A stretch of 64,000 bases of DNA from Euptelea pleiosperma (GCA_035048495.1 CM068544.1:12518138-12582137), one strand, 5' to 3'. Shown: positions 1 to 11,623, numbered from the stretch's first letter. The notes: generated by a model from the letters alone, not told the origin. Made by a program: numbers and translations.

Positions 1-326
1 CTTCTAGTCATAACATGTGGGCTCTTTAAGCTTTGATCATGGGCTTTCCTGATCGATGTGGGCTCGTAAGTCTTGAGAATTGTCCCATCGGGGTTTCCTG
101 CGACAGAAGAAGCGCGTAATGAGACTTTATCAGAATGACTCAATGTCTAGACTTCCGAAAATGTGTTTAATGCATGCAAATATACCATTTTGTCTAGAAA
201 AGTGTGTTCTACGCAACAGAAGAGACTCTTACGTAGAAAAGTAGATAAATAGAGCCTTCTACGTAGGAGAATGCGATAACGCTAAAAGGATAATTGCTTA
301 AAATAAGCACTTTTGAGCGAATATCA
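1..326 (-). repeat. T1 3' LTR, first 326 bp only (TGATA family)
   Basis: Read on the minus strand this is the start of a TGATA-family LTR. The terminal TGATATTCGC is the complement of 317-326 and the LTR runs off the left edge. The DNA to its right matches what lies upstream of the T2 3' LTR at 13864 and of the T3 3' LTR at 37344, so this is a 3' LTR and the T1 interior lies to the right. It contains the conserved U3 block with ACGT-core motifs seen in the other copies. Confidence 0.9.
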
Positions 327-2992
327 CAACCCCTAACCAACATATTACCAATCCTTGGCAATTAGTGCAAAATAAATGAGCTTAAAAGGGCTCTGCATAT
401 GCTGCACACTTTTTCATATTAGCTCCGGGAAAACACCGTTCGTCAAATCATTGAATGGATTCAAAAATAGTTACATGCTAGCGAAGAGTTGAAAAGTTTT
501 GGCAAGACTACAGACTGATAATCATGACCCAAAATAGTTAGACTCTGCGTGTGTGTGTGCTCAACATTCTCATCATCCGACAGTAAAGATTTCCAGATCA
601 CCTCTAAGTTTTTATGCCTCGACCTCAAATCTCACATGTTTAGCACTCAGAATAGAATCACATAAGAAGGGTTTTCTTCTTTTCTCTCAATTTATATGTG
701 AGGAGATGTGTTGATATATGAAAGCAAAGATCTCACATATATATTATTTAAAGGAAGGACATCTTTAACAGAAGAAGATCTCATGATTGGAATACCACTT
801 CACTCGGGAACGTCAGATCAAACTTTATAGCTTCTCCTTCTCCAATCTCCACGTTTTATGATCGTGCTATCCTAGAATCAAATAGGACTTTCCTGGGTTA
901 TAATGAGGCTTAGGTCCGGTGTAGAAAAATAAAGGAATACAGGATTTCAAAGATCTTGAGAGGATATCTCTATTTTTTTGTATTTTTCCTGCGATATAGC
1001 ACCATTATCTGGTTCTCTTTCCTTTTTTTTTTGTATTTTTCTCTTTTTCTTGATATTTCTGAGACTGCTCAATTTCTTGTCAGCTCTTTTTCATACTTTC
1101 TTTCCATATTTTGTTTTCAGCTTGAACCACTTTCTTTTCCTTTTGATTTTTCTTCTTTACTTTTCTTTTCACGGTACACCCACATCAGTTATTCTTTATC
1201 CTTCTCAAAAGTAGGGTAGCTAGTAACACTTCGTAGCTGAACTGCGTTTTTGGTTAATGGGCTTAACAAGAAAAGGCTTTTATAGAAAGGTTCAAAGGGT
1301 TTCTAGTGAAGTATAATTCAGGTGAGTAAAAAGGCTGAATGGTTCAGAAAAAATAGCCTAAATCATTTTCTAGGGTTTGCACTATCATGTATACTGTCTT
1401 GATTGGATATAGAGAAGGTTCTGTCGTAGTAATCCAATGTTGATGTCGTTCTGAGTTTTATGATTGAAGCAAAGGATAATGAGATCTCTCAACGAATATT
1501 GCGGGCATGAAGAATAGTGAGTCATCTTGTGACTCAGAATTGTTTTATAACCCTCTGAATTGATTAAAGGCTCGAATTATTCTCACAGGAATTCTAGAAT
1601 TTCTAAACTTAGGATGACTCTGATATTGATAGTGTACAATTGTGCCAAATATGAGTTTTTCTGAGTTTTCAAACCTGCTGTAGTCACGCTTGACTTGACT
1701 CAATGCTAACAAAAATTGGCATCCTCAATACTGACTTAACGGAGGTTTTCAGCTAATCAAAGTCAGGGTATTTGACACATTTTTGAAATTCTAGAAAACT
1801 TTTGGAGAACATCGAAAATCACCTCAAAAACAACTTTTTTTTTTTTTTTATCAAAATGAAGACATGAGTTTTGGTAAATACCCACCCCCAACCAAAATAC
1901 AGCACCGTCCTCGGTGCTCATGACCGGGACATAAAATGATGAAAAATCGTGATGATGATGCAAAGGTTCAGGGAGGATGTTACCAAGTCAGCAGAAACTC
2001 GACAGTGTGTGATACCTGATGATCGGAAGAATGAATGTACCTGCATTTTCAAAGATATAACAATAATAACAAATGGATGAGACTCATGTACTCTAGGAAT
2101 ACCGGAATTGCCTTTCCGAAAGCGCTAAGTTTTACGTCTTCAGCCAGACATGACGGGGGTATATCAAGTACCCCCAATTAGGTTAAAACTCATAGAGACT
2201 GAGTGAATCTGCAGTCTTCCTGACACCTAAGGTGGAACGGAAACAGTTATCCTATCCCTTGTCTAGGTATACCTGTGTAGAACAGGTCTTTCTCAGTGTA
2301 GACTGAGAGAAGGACAGTAAGTTCTCTAAGCAGACCCGCAAAAACATTTAGTTCAACGGGGAGGGATAGAAGCTTCTCAGTAAAGACTGAGAGGAGAGTA
2401 GTAGTGGGTTCTCTGACCATGGTTAGCAGAGCCGCAAACTCATTGAGTTTTGCGAGAATTTATCTGAGTGGAGCAGACTCCTGCAGATCAGTAATACCAA
2501 AATTGTCTGACTCTGAGATGAAGTCAGACTCAAAGTGTTCTTGACACTTGGATAATTTATCTTCGGGAGAGTCCTGAATTATAATTTCAAAGGCACAAAG
2601 GTCGTCGATAATATCGACGTAGGGTGGCGGGTGAAAACTGTTGACCTCGCCCTCGAGGTTTCCTAATTTGATAGGGATGTTCAAATCCCTACACACAATA
2701 TGTTCATCCTTGGGTGGGAGCGGTAGGTCCAGGACAACAGGAATCCCATGTGCGAGACATGGCTCATCAATAGGAATGTCTGCATTCAGGGCAGAGAAAG
2801 AATTATCAGAGATAGAGATGGAACTGAGTTCCTCTGTGCTCGGTCCAGAAGTTGGTGCTATTAAGGGCACCAAAGATTGAGACTCGGGTTCATCACTATT
2901 GTTGCACAATCCAAGGGAGGTGGGGAGGAACGGTAGATCTAGGACAGTTGAGATCCTACGATCGAGACACAGCTCAGTGTCATGGAGATCGA
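327..2992 (-). mobile_element. T1 interior, 3' part (non-autonomous Ty3/Gypsy)
   Basis: On the minus strand this is the 3' third of T1: the end of a degraded ORF (2909 down to about 2280), then roughly 1.9 kb of noncoding DNA, then the 3' LTR. It aligns throughout with T2 11629-13863, and its noncoding part aligns with T3 37345-39240. It includes a G-rich purine tract (complement of 1880-1900) and the polypurine stretch just before the LTR (complement of 327-341). T2 interrupts T1 at 2992; the other side resumes at 16171 after the atcga duplication. T1 is clearly more diverged than T2. Confidence 0.88.
2460..2909 (-). pseudogene. T1 chimeric ORF, protease-tail segment
   Basis: An open stretch of 149 codons aligns with the second half of the T2 ORF (about 8230-8680), roughly three quarters identical by eye. 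Shared landmarks are a serine-rich region followed by IPxDxPCL, CRDxNIPIxLGN and EVNSFHP. The LGN/EVN part resembles the piece just downstream of the protease in T3 (about 42313-42480), so this is a remnant of the protease C-terminal region without the catalytic Asp. It belongs to the same original reading frame as 16626-17141 before T2 split it. No protein function is likely for this copy. Confidence 0.75.
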
Positions 2993-3654
2993 TGATATTC
3001 GCTCAAAAGTGCTTATTTTAAGCAATTATCCTGTTAGCGTTATTGCATACTCCCACGTTAAAATACTCTATTTATCTACTTTTCTACGTAAGAGTCTCTT
3101 CTATTGCGTAGAACACACTTTTTTGGACGAAATGGTATATTTGCATGCATTAAACACATTTTCGGAAGTCTAGATATTAAGCCGTTCTGATAAAGTCTCA
3201 TTACGCGCTTCTTCTATCGCAGGAAACCCCGATGGGACGATTCTCGAGACTTGTGGGCCCAAATCGATCATGAGAGCCCATTATCAAAGCTTAAAGAGCC
3301 CACATGCTATGACTAGAAGATATGGGCCAAATATGGGCTGAATCAGAGGACCAAAAAGCTGGCCCAAATAACGAAGAGAGTAGGAGAGCCAATGACCAAG
3401 AGACGGACCAAAGCGTTTAAAGCCACATGAGTTAGCAAAGAATGATAGTCGACTCTACTGGAGAAGCGTGAGGATGGTCACAGTGAAGACCAGGGTTCCA
3501 GACCCTCCGCTAGTGCTTTTTTCCATTTTTTTGATACTTTTTCTCTCATCTCTCCTTATTCTCTCTCTCTCTCTTCATCTCTCGGTCCTCGAATCTACTG
3601 ACCTAACCCCAGAACTCCTGCCCATCAGCTCTATCTCATCTCCCTTAGCTTTCT

Positions 3655-3706
3655 GACCGTTGGATCTTCCATCGGACCGTTGGATCTTCAATCGGACCGT
3701 TGGATC
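3655..3706 (+). promoter_or_regulatory. 20-bp tandem repeat in T2 U3
   Basis: Three head-to-tail units start GACCGTTGGATC at 3655, 3675 and 3695; the third is partial. The 3' LTR has only two (14526 and 14546). Solo LTR S3 has three near 21326, and S5 has two near 53850. The position upstream of the TATA box fits an enhancer-type array; that role is inferred. Confidence 0.7.
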
Positions 3707-3973
3707 TCTCTAGATCCGTCGATCCACCAATCTGAGTCCCAATCAAGTCACCATCCATCCGATCGCCATCAGAATGTCTATCACATCATCTTGTGAGACG
3801 ATGGACATCATCAGTCCATGTGGGCCAATAGCCGGGCCCATCTTCATCGACCCGCTGTCCGACCAGTTAGTGGACCCCGCGAATTTCAAAATAATTTTAA
3901 TTAAATGGGGGGTCCACTAATTGGGGAGATTCCCCATAGAAAAGTAGGTTTTTACTTAATGGAAATAGGGAGC

Positions 3974-3980
3974 TTTATAA
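3974..3980 (+). promoter_or_regulatory. TATA box of T2 5' LTR
   Basis: TTTATAA lies in the context agctttataagagg about 1 kb into the LTR and is preserved at 14825-14831 (3' LTR) and 21693-21699 (S3). Transcription would start about 30 bp downstream, placing the perfect hairpin 3993-4008 at the very beginning of the RNA. Confidence 0.75.
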
Positions 3981-3992
3981 GAGGAGGGAGAA

Positions 3993-4008
3993 GGGTTCGT
4001 TCGAACCC
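3993..4008 (+). other. Perfect hairpin just downstream of the TATA box
   Basis: GGGTTCGTTCGAACCC is a 7-bp perfect stem with a TT loop. The same sequence occurs at 14844-14859 (T2 3' LTR) and 21712-21727 (S3), always 13-14 bp after TTTATAA. Confidence 0.7.
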
Positions 4009-4101
4009 TAATCCCTCTCCCCTCTCCTTCCCCCTCTTCTTTCTCTTCCTCTCCACTGATCCGGCGAGCTAAACCGGCGAGCCAACTCCGGCAACTGGTT
4101 C

Positions 4102-4232
4102 CTTCTTCTTCTTTTTCTTCTTCTTCTTCTTCTTCTTCTTCTTCTTCTTTTTCTTCTTCTTCTTCTTCTTCTTCTTCTTCTTTTTCTTCTTCTTCTTCTT
4201 CTTCTTCTTCTTCTTCTTCTTCTTCTTCTTCT
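4102..4232 (+). repeat. CTT trinucleotide microsatellite
   Basis: About 130 bp of CTT units with scattered T insertions sits in the transcribed part of the T2 5' LTR. The counterpart in the 3' LTR lies at about 14952-15081. The array causes the long apparent Glu, Lys and Arg homopolymer ORFs on the other strand, which are not genes. Confidence 0.95.
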
Positions 4233-4276
4233 CCTCTTCCTCCTCCTCTTCGTCTTCTTCTTCGTCTGCACCGTCG

Positions 4277-4301
4277 CCGGAGTTGCAGACAGCAACTCCG
4301 G
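4277..4301 (+). other. CCGGAGTTGC hairpin in T2 5' LTR
   Basis: CCGGAGTTGC and GCAACTCCGG form a 10-bp perfect stem around a 5-nt loop. It is one member of a hairpin class found in five LTRs of this family (also 10579, 15134, 19713, 21849, 57985, 58150 and 58328). It lies in the transcribed leader downstream of the CTT tract. Confidence 0.85.
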
Positions 4302-5316
4302 TCGTTGTTTTCACACACCATCTCTTCACGTTGTAGGTCCTCCACGAGGTCTCCCTCCTTCTCTTTTATCATAACAGACCTGTAACATGAGTTGCATGTC
4401 TGTCTTCTCACCGCCTCCAGTCCGCCATTAAAAAAAAAAAAAAAATGTTCTCCACCTACTGTGTACACTGACCCTTTGCTCCACCAATAGTGGAGAATGT
4501 CCTCTCATCAAGCAACCTATGACCAGACCTGCAAAAGCTCTCCTCTTCCACGATGCTGCTGCCCCCCTCCACGTTCAGCTGCTGTCCTCAAAGTTGCTTC
4601 ACCCAACGGCTAACACCTACGACTTCATGCTGCCAGTAGCAACGTGTATTGCACACCAGCAACACCGTTTCCCACAATGCACCATAGCTCACCACGTGGC
4701 TGCTACCATTTTGAGCCACCAGTTGCTGCCCCGTGTTGTGTGGACGTCCACCAAATCGCACCTCCTTCCACCACCCACAAGCTTGCTGCCCATACCGACG
4801 CATGCACCCACGTGCGCACAAGATCCATGTGGCGGATGCAAAACCTTTGGTAAGTTCATGGTGAGATCTATTTTTCTCTCTTTCCTTTCCTTATTTCTCT
4901 AGAATTCTCAATTTCTATCTCTAGAATAGTTTCCTCTTTCTCTCTCTAAACCTTCACTTTCTCTCTCTTAAACTCTCTCTCTCTACTTTTCTCTCCTAAA
5001 TTTTCTCTTTCTCTCTCTACCCTAATCTCTTTTAATGTTTTCTAGTTTAGTTATTTTTATTTGATTTTCATTGTAAGAGACAAGTTCAGTTGAATAAATA
5101 TGAATTAAGTGTGATTGAGTTACTTTCTCTGCAAATTTCCCGTCATTTTATGTTCATTATTGCGCTAACCCGACTAATCCCGAGTGAGGATCGACATTCG
5201 ACACGAATCCCTATACAATATTGCTCATTTTACAGGTTAAATGTCTCGGATAAATTAAAAATGTGTTGAAGTTAGGGTTTCCGTAACCAACGACGCGGAA
5301 AAACCCCACTTTCAAA

Positions 5317-5334
5317 TGGCGCCGCTGCTGCTCG
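5317..5334 (+). other. T2 primer-binding site
   Basis: TGGCGCCGCTGCTGCTC begins two bases after the LTR. T3 has the matching site on the minus strand at 46647 (TGGCGCCGCTGCCGCTC). Element G has TGGCGCCGTTGCCGGGG at 49258, the usual plant tRNA-Asp-type site. The TGATA-family site agrees with that for the first 12-13 bases apart from one C/T change, so tRNA-Asp is the likely primer. Confidence 0.8.
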
Positions 5335-7113
5335 GGAGTTCAGGAGTGCGAAAAAGGACGTAAAGACGGAATTGGAAAGTTGCTAAATCGGAAAGCTGCT
5401 CAATTTGGACAGCCTGACCTTTTCGGGAAACTTTCTATTTTTGGTTTTTAGTGATTTTTAGCAGTTTTTAAATTACTATTTTTAATGCCTCGGAAGGCCG
5501 AGTGCAAAGTTGTAATAATTTAGGAATTTTTACTACTTTCAATATAACTGCTAGATCTTGTTCTAGGGTTTTTTAGAAACCCTAGATTAAGTGAAAAATA
5601 CCAAAAAAATAATAAATTCAAAATTCAAAAAAATTAGGGTTTTATATTCTGCAGATTTTTTAGAAATCACCAATCAAGGATTTGCGATTTTTGGAAAGAT
5701 TCTAAAATCTTGAAACTCTGCGTAATTAGGGTTTCCCCTCTTAGAAGTTTCCTCTTTAGAAGAATTTCTATCTTTAGAAATCTTCCGAATTTGGAAAAGT
5801 CTGCAAAAGGAAACACCCCAAATCTAGTAGAATTTCAATTTTGGGAAATTTTCCAAAATTGTAAGGGATCTCGCAATCAAATCTTTCTTGGAAGATCTTC
5901 ATAGTTCGGGAAACTTTCCAATCTAGGTATTTTCCAATCTGGGAATTCCTAAATTTTAACCCATCTCGAATTTGGAAATTAATTCAAAAACTTGCCTAAA
6001 TCTAGTGCTTGTTCAGTGAACCCTAAAAAGGCAAGGATCGTCCAAATAGAATCCCAAATACCTAGACCGTGCGATCTAACTTTTCTGCAGGAACACGATC
6101 CAGTGTGGGTAGAGAGCGAAAGCTCAAAGAGGTGGAGTCGAGCCCAAGCCCATTAGGATACCCCTCTCTAACCCACGGAGGAGACCCCGTGGCGTGGCCC
6201 ACGGGAGGTAAGTCCCTATCCTCGCCTTGAGTGCGATACGGTGTCATTGGGTGAATCATTGCCGCTTGTCTATTTGCTTTCGCATCCATATTCTTCGACT
6301 TGCGTGGCGTGGCCGTTAATCAATCAACTCTAAGAGAGCAAACCCAGCTCCAAATTGAAACTGGTGGGATTTCATCACCCACCTCATCACTCCAGCTGAA
6401 ATTGATCCACAGGATCCATCTATAATAAAAAGAATCAAGAAGTAGAGCCAATTAGCCCAGTGTTCGAGGAAAAATCCACGCAAAGCGAACCCGCTTAACA
6501 TCCAATCGAAATAAGACCACGAGCGCGGGTCCCTGTTGTCTAACACACCCATAAGTCCCTGCTACTTAAGTACACTGAGCTCGACGTGGCATCTTGGACT
6601 ATTCGGCGGTTAGTTGCGTGTGGACTAGGAACACGCACCAACCCTAGCTTAACCCGAGGGAACACTCTTCTTATACACTTGACCAATCCGGTTAGTCTGG
6701 GACGTACTTAAGACAGCCATTGTGCCGCACGTCTGTCTAGGCTTCGGATTGCCTTGTTGTTGACTAGAGTTAGTACTAAAGGATTCGCTCTGAAGAGTGT
6801 AGCCTGGTGAGAACCTCTGAGTGCAAACAGTTAGTCCGGCGGCTAAAAGATAAACCAGTGGTCCGCCCACTGTCATAATCTACTCTAGCCCCAAAACTAA
6901 CAAGATAATGCCTACAATATATCTTGATTGTTTAGAATAGGATTATCTGTGCTTGGTGTGCATCATTTAGAATCACTACTCTAGTGTCTCCTTTTGGCAA
7001 CTTTTTGCCAAATCTTGGGCTTGCTTTTTCAAGTAGAAACCCGGTTGGACCTCTCCTAACCTTTGACTGATTCGATCTGAGAGTCAGTCTACCGCACCCC
7101 TCTATCGCCTCTA
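5335..7113 (+). other. T2 long untranslated leader
   Basis: There are about 1.8 kb between primer site and ORF with no supported coding sequence. The stretch is conserved on the minus strand in T1 (24727-24001 and 18072-17142) and T3 (46640-44938). It contains many short GGAAA/TTTCC inverted motifs (about 5640-5990), a GC-rich hairpin at about 6187-6205, and a consensus splice donor at 6206. A packaging or dimerisation role is inferred from position and conservation only. Confidence 0.7.
6206..6213 (+). promoter_or_regulatory. Candidate splice donor in the leader
   Basis: AG|GTAAGT is the ideal plant 5' splice site and follows the hairpin CCCGTGG...CCACGGG. The same donor is intact on the minus strand in T1 (around 18045) and T3 (around 45756), although both copies have diverged around it. 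Possible acceptors before the ORF include the pyrimidine-rich ...CTTTTTCAAG near 7040. Splicing here is a hypothesis. Confidence 0.45.
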
Positions 7114-8704
7114 ATGGCAGATGAACGGCCTCTGTATGAGACCTACTACAGTTTCTGTGAGAATCGAGGTGATCACTCTCAACAATGGTTTGACAATTCT
7201 GCGTATCATCATGATACTCCAGTCTCGCACACTTCTACAGGGTATGATAATCACCGAGATTCGGAGTACAATTCTGTACTCCAAGAACTTAAAAATTCAG
7301 TCTCTGCCCTTCGTGCCGCAGTCCAGCAACCCGTGTACCATTCCCACTCTGTAGGATATTACCCTCCTATCCAGCAAGATGTCTGTACCTTTCCATCTCC
7401 AATGCAGACCTCCTATGACAACACTTATTATCCGGATAATAGGAGTCACCATAACTTTGGTTGGGAACAGTCTGCCCTCCCGCAGCAACTACCGCAGGAT
7501 AATTATCCTTCTGGATTCCATCAACCCAATGGCGAGTATGACTGGCAATACTCGCAATCCCAGTACCCGTCATATCCACAGAATGACTATTCTGATCAAC
7601 AGTGGGCCCCTCAGGATTTTCAGAGTCAGCACCTAGTCCCAGACTCCACTTTGCCTTACAACTTTCATACCCAGTCGGACTACAATCAAGAGTTGCCACC
7701 TCAGCTCCCCTTGGCTGAACCACCTCCGTTGGCTACTAAACCCGGCCTAGAGGACCTTCTCTCTCAGTACATTGCCCAGCAACAATAGTATTTCAAAGGA
7801 CTAGAGCACCAACAACAGCTATCTATGGAGAGCTTGGAGCAACGTCTAGTTCAATTAGAAAATGAGAGAGAGGAAGTCAAATTCACTAGCCCACCACTAG
7901 CCTATCTTGAGGAGAATGATATGGCCACTGTCTATAATGACGAGTCGTACAATTGGACCAAGTACCAGAATTGCCAGGATGAAATTGAAATTGTACCCAC
8001 CCCTAGATCGAGCCAGACTATTGAGGAACCAGTGTATCCTTATACGGTGCCTTTAAAAGCACCACATCCTGAACCTACCTCAGAGCAACCTATTTCTCAC
8101 TCTCCCACTGCTGCTTCTAACCTGGACCCTGAAGTTGATCATCATGACACCGAGTTTTGTCTCGATCGTAGGATCCCTGCTGTCAAAGATCTACCGTTCC
8201 TCCCCACCTCCCTTGGATTGTGCAACAATTGTGATGAACCCAAGTCTCAATCTTTGGTGCCCTTAACAGCACCAACTTCTGGACTGAGCACAGAGGAACT
8301 TAGTCCCATCTCTATCTCTGATAATTCTCTCTCTGCTCTGAATGCAGACATTCCTACTGATGACCCATGTCTAGAAAATGGGCCTCCCGCTATCCGGGAC
8401 CTACCGATCCCCACCCAGGAGGAACATATTGAGTGCAGGGATTGGAACATCCCTATCACATTAGGAAACATCGAGAAAGAGGTCAACAGTTTTCACCCGT
8501 CACCCCACATCGATATCATCGATGACCCGTGCGCTGTAGAGAGTCTAATTCAGGACTCTCCCGAAGCTCAATTATCCAAGTGTCATGAACACTGTGAGTC
8601 TGACTTCATCTCGGAGTCCAACATTTCTGGTATTACTGATTTGCAGGAGTCTGCTCCATTCAGATATATTCCCACAAAACTCAATGAGTTTGCGGCTCTG
8701 CTAA

Positions 8705-10603
8705 TGATATTCGCTCAAAAGTGCTTATTTTAAGCACTTATCCTGTTAGCATTATCGCACTCTCCTACGTAAAACTGCTCTAATTATCCACTTTTCTACG
8801 TAAGAGTCTCTTTTGTTGCGTAGAACACACTTTGCTGGACGAAATGGTATATTTGCATGCATTAAACACATTTTCGAAAGTCTAGACATGAAGTCATTCT
8901 GATAAAGCCTCATTACGTGCCTGTTGTTATTGTAGGAAACCGAAGCAGACGATTCTCGAGAACTGCAGGCCCGTAATCAACCACAGAAGCTCGCTACCAA
9001 ACTTGTCCAAATCAAAGATGATCACATAGACCAGGGAACTATGCTCGCTCAGATAACGTTGGATAACAAACAAGATGGACCGATGAAATTGGAACAACAC
9101 AACTCAAGTTCTTGGACATCAAGATAATGGGCAAGTAGAACATGTTGATGGGCCCACAAAAAGGAAAGCTCTATCAAGTTAATGAGTTTAAAACATGATG
9201 GAAACAAGACAAATGGACAGTGAGATCAGTGATAATGTGGCATACATGGAAACTCATGAAGATAACCCACACCGTGGACCAAATCAATAGGCCAGGGTGT
9301 TGGACCCTTGTGTGAACCAAGTTGGTGGGCTAAGATTATAGACCGAGTGTTCATTCAAGTTGCTATACGTCGATTGAGGGTGATGTTGTTATAAACAATC
9401 GGGTTTCCATGTGATTGGTCTAAATATCTAAGAGTTGCTGGATTAGCTTTAGCTTTGAAGTGCAAGGTAGATTGGAGCATAGGAACCATTGAAGAAATAT
9501 TTTCTAAAAAGAAGAAGTGAAAAGGAAGTTGCTATTTTTACCAAAGGAAAGACTTTAGCAATCAATTAAGGTGGATGGCTGCTACTATGAAAGAGGGAGG
9601 AAAGAATGCAAGGGGTTGAATCGTTTTGGGTAACTAATTGGTTACCAAAAGACAAGGAAGAGAGGAGAAAAAGTTGCTGGAGGGTGCTGCATGAGGAGTG
9701 ATACATCATCAAATACATGGGATATTTCCCTATAATTGAAAACAAGGTGAAAGAGAATTGAGAAGATGATCTAACGGTCCCTATTCACTCTAAACCCTAG
9801 GGTCTTAGTATATTAGAAAGAGAAGTGAGGAGGGCGAAGAGGAGGACGGTTCTCTCTTCTCATCTCCCCCAATCTAAAACCTCTTAGCCGTCTCTCCCAT
9901 TGTCCATCGGATTCTCTCCGAAAACCATTGCTGGTTTGGGCTGTCACCACCACCCAGCACAGTGCAACGTCCATCACGACTAGCACCCCTGCACCGTTGT
10001 ATCAAACCTCGCTGCTGGCCACCACCATATCAGGACTGCAAGAGTTGCAGGCCGACACCGGTAGCTCCTATCTCATCTCTCTTTCTCTCCTTCCTCTCTC
10101 TCTCATCTCATCCCCCTTGATCTCTCCATCTTCATCAAATCGATCATCATCTCCGGCGTCTCCACGAGCTACTGCCGCAACCACCAGCACATTGTACGTG
10201 CTCCTTCAACCGGTGATCACCTTCTCTGTAAATCCGGCGGACTGCCACTCCGGCGGACTCTCACTATCTCACCCCACGTCTCCCTCTCCATTGCTCCCAC
10301 GAAGAGGTTGTCGCCTGCAACCCTTTCCATCTTTTCCACTATTGTTTCTACTGTAACGTGCACATGCTACACGTTCCCACGATCTTCAAGAGCTCCGGTG
10401 TGTTTTCTGCAACTCCGGCCAGCACCATTAAAGTCAGCAACCACCAACGTTGCTACCTTCTCTCCATCTAGCTGTAACTCCAGGACCTAGCCACTTGAAG
10501 GGCGTTGCAATCCTCATCTCCTCCACAGACCTGCAACCTTCTCTCTCCAACTGCCATATCTCCCACAAATCTCCACTACCGGAGTTGCAGGTCTGCAACT
10601 CCG

Positions 10604-10670
<67 letters not shown>

Positions 10671-11623
10671 GAGAACCAGAAAAGAGAAGAAGAATAGGAC
10701 GTCTGCCCTCACCTCACCTTGGCCGAATCAGCACCTCCTTGCAGCCATTTCAGCTCCACCACGATCTCCATCTTCATTGCCCTGCAAATCTCTAGCCCGT
10801 GCCTGAAACTGTGCAAGTGCAAGTGCAGATCCGGGAAGAGATGGTGGTGCACCACATGTGCATCACAACGCCATCAACCATAGCCAGCCTCGCTGCCCCC
10901 CCCCCCTAAAATCCCTCCTGCAACGTCGTTCATCCATGGAATGGTGCATGCACTCGGGACAGCCTCTTCATTATCACCTTGGCTGATCCACCCTTGATTG
11001 GTAAATCAAGGGTCAAAACTCCATCATCCACTTTCGATAAGTGCCAAAGGTAAGATTCTACCATCTACAATCTAGTTCCTCTAAACCTTCATCTCCTTCT
11101 CGCTTTCTCTCTCCTCTTTAGACTCTCTCCTTCCACTTTCTCTCTCTAGAATAGACCTCCTCTTTCTCTACCTTTCTCTCTCTATTTCCCTTCTATTTCA
11201 TGCTTTCTAGTTAATTTTTGAAATTTATTTATGCATCAATCAGATTCAAGGTTATTGTAAGTTACTTTTCATTTTAATAAAGATGGTTAATTTCATTAGT
11301 TTTGCTTATTATGTTATGTTCTTCTTATTTTCTCTCTCATCATTTTAGCAGATAATGGTTCCCTCTAAAATTTATAAAATCAATCATATTTTAATCCCGT
11401 GATCATCATTCTCACCCTTCCATCTCTTCTTTTTAGTAATTTTTGAGAAAAACCCGTCATTTTATGTCCTTAATTACGCACACTAACCCCGAGTGCGGAT
11501 CGACATCCGACACGAGCCACTATGCAAAACTGCTCATTTTACAGGTTAAATGTCTCGGATAAATTAAAAATGTGTTGAAGTTAGGGTTTCCGTAACCAAC
11601 GACGCGGAAAATACCTACTATCA
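8705..11623 (+). mobile_element. S1: solo LTR of the TGATA family inside T2
   Basis: A single 2,919-bp LTR runs from TGATATTCGC to ACCTACTATCA and is flanked by gctaa at 8700-8704 and 11624-11628. The empty site is preserved in T1 (around 2420-2430, minus strand). The U3 start carries two CTACGTAA sites 31 bp apart (8765 and 8796). The middle is pyrimidine-rich and largely unrelated to the middles of the other LTRs. The 3' block with GTAACCAACGACGCGG is conserved. It interrupts the T2 ORF, and the apparent ORF end at 8733 is an artefact of the junction. Confidence 0.95.
10579..10663 (+). other. CCGGAGTTGCAG hairpin followed by a 58-nt poly(A) run in S1
   Basis: A 12-bp perfect stem with a 2-base loop occupies 10579-10604. 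One base later comes an uninterrupted run of A from 10606 to 10663. None of the other TGATA LTRs has a comparable A run beside its hairpin. Confidence 0.85.

Larger units (their letters stand above)
2993..5314 (+). repeat. T2 5' LTR
   Basis: The 2,322-bp LTR runs from TGATATTCGC to CCCCACTTTCA. The order is: conserved U3 start with a TACGTA site, a 20-bp tandem repeat, a TATA box, a hairpin, a CTT microsatellite, a CCGGAGTTGC hairpin, a pyrimidine-rich stretch, and the conserved 3' block with GTAACCAACGACGCGG. It has one more 20-bp U3 unit and a shorter CTT run than its partner at 13864. Confidence 0.95.

Noticed and set aside
956..1219. Phe-rich, apparently membrane-spanning ORF (and 12950-13210)
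   Set aside because: It arises from T-rich noncoding DNA in the 3' region of T1/T2 on the antisense side, without conservation of the frame.
3956..4468. ORFs of Glu, Lys or Arg homopolymers (also 14807-15367)
   Set aside because: They are the three frames of a CTT microsatellite inside an LTR, and length differs between the two LTRs.
6062..6876. Minus-strand ORFs in the T2 leader
   Set aside because: Frames are broken in the T1 and T3 copies of the leader, so they are not conserved genes.
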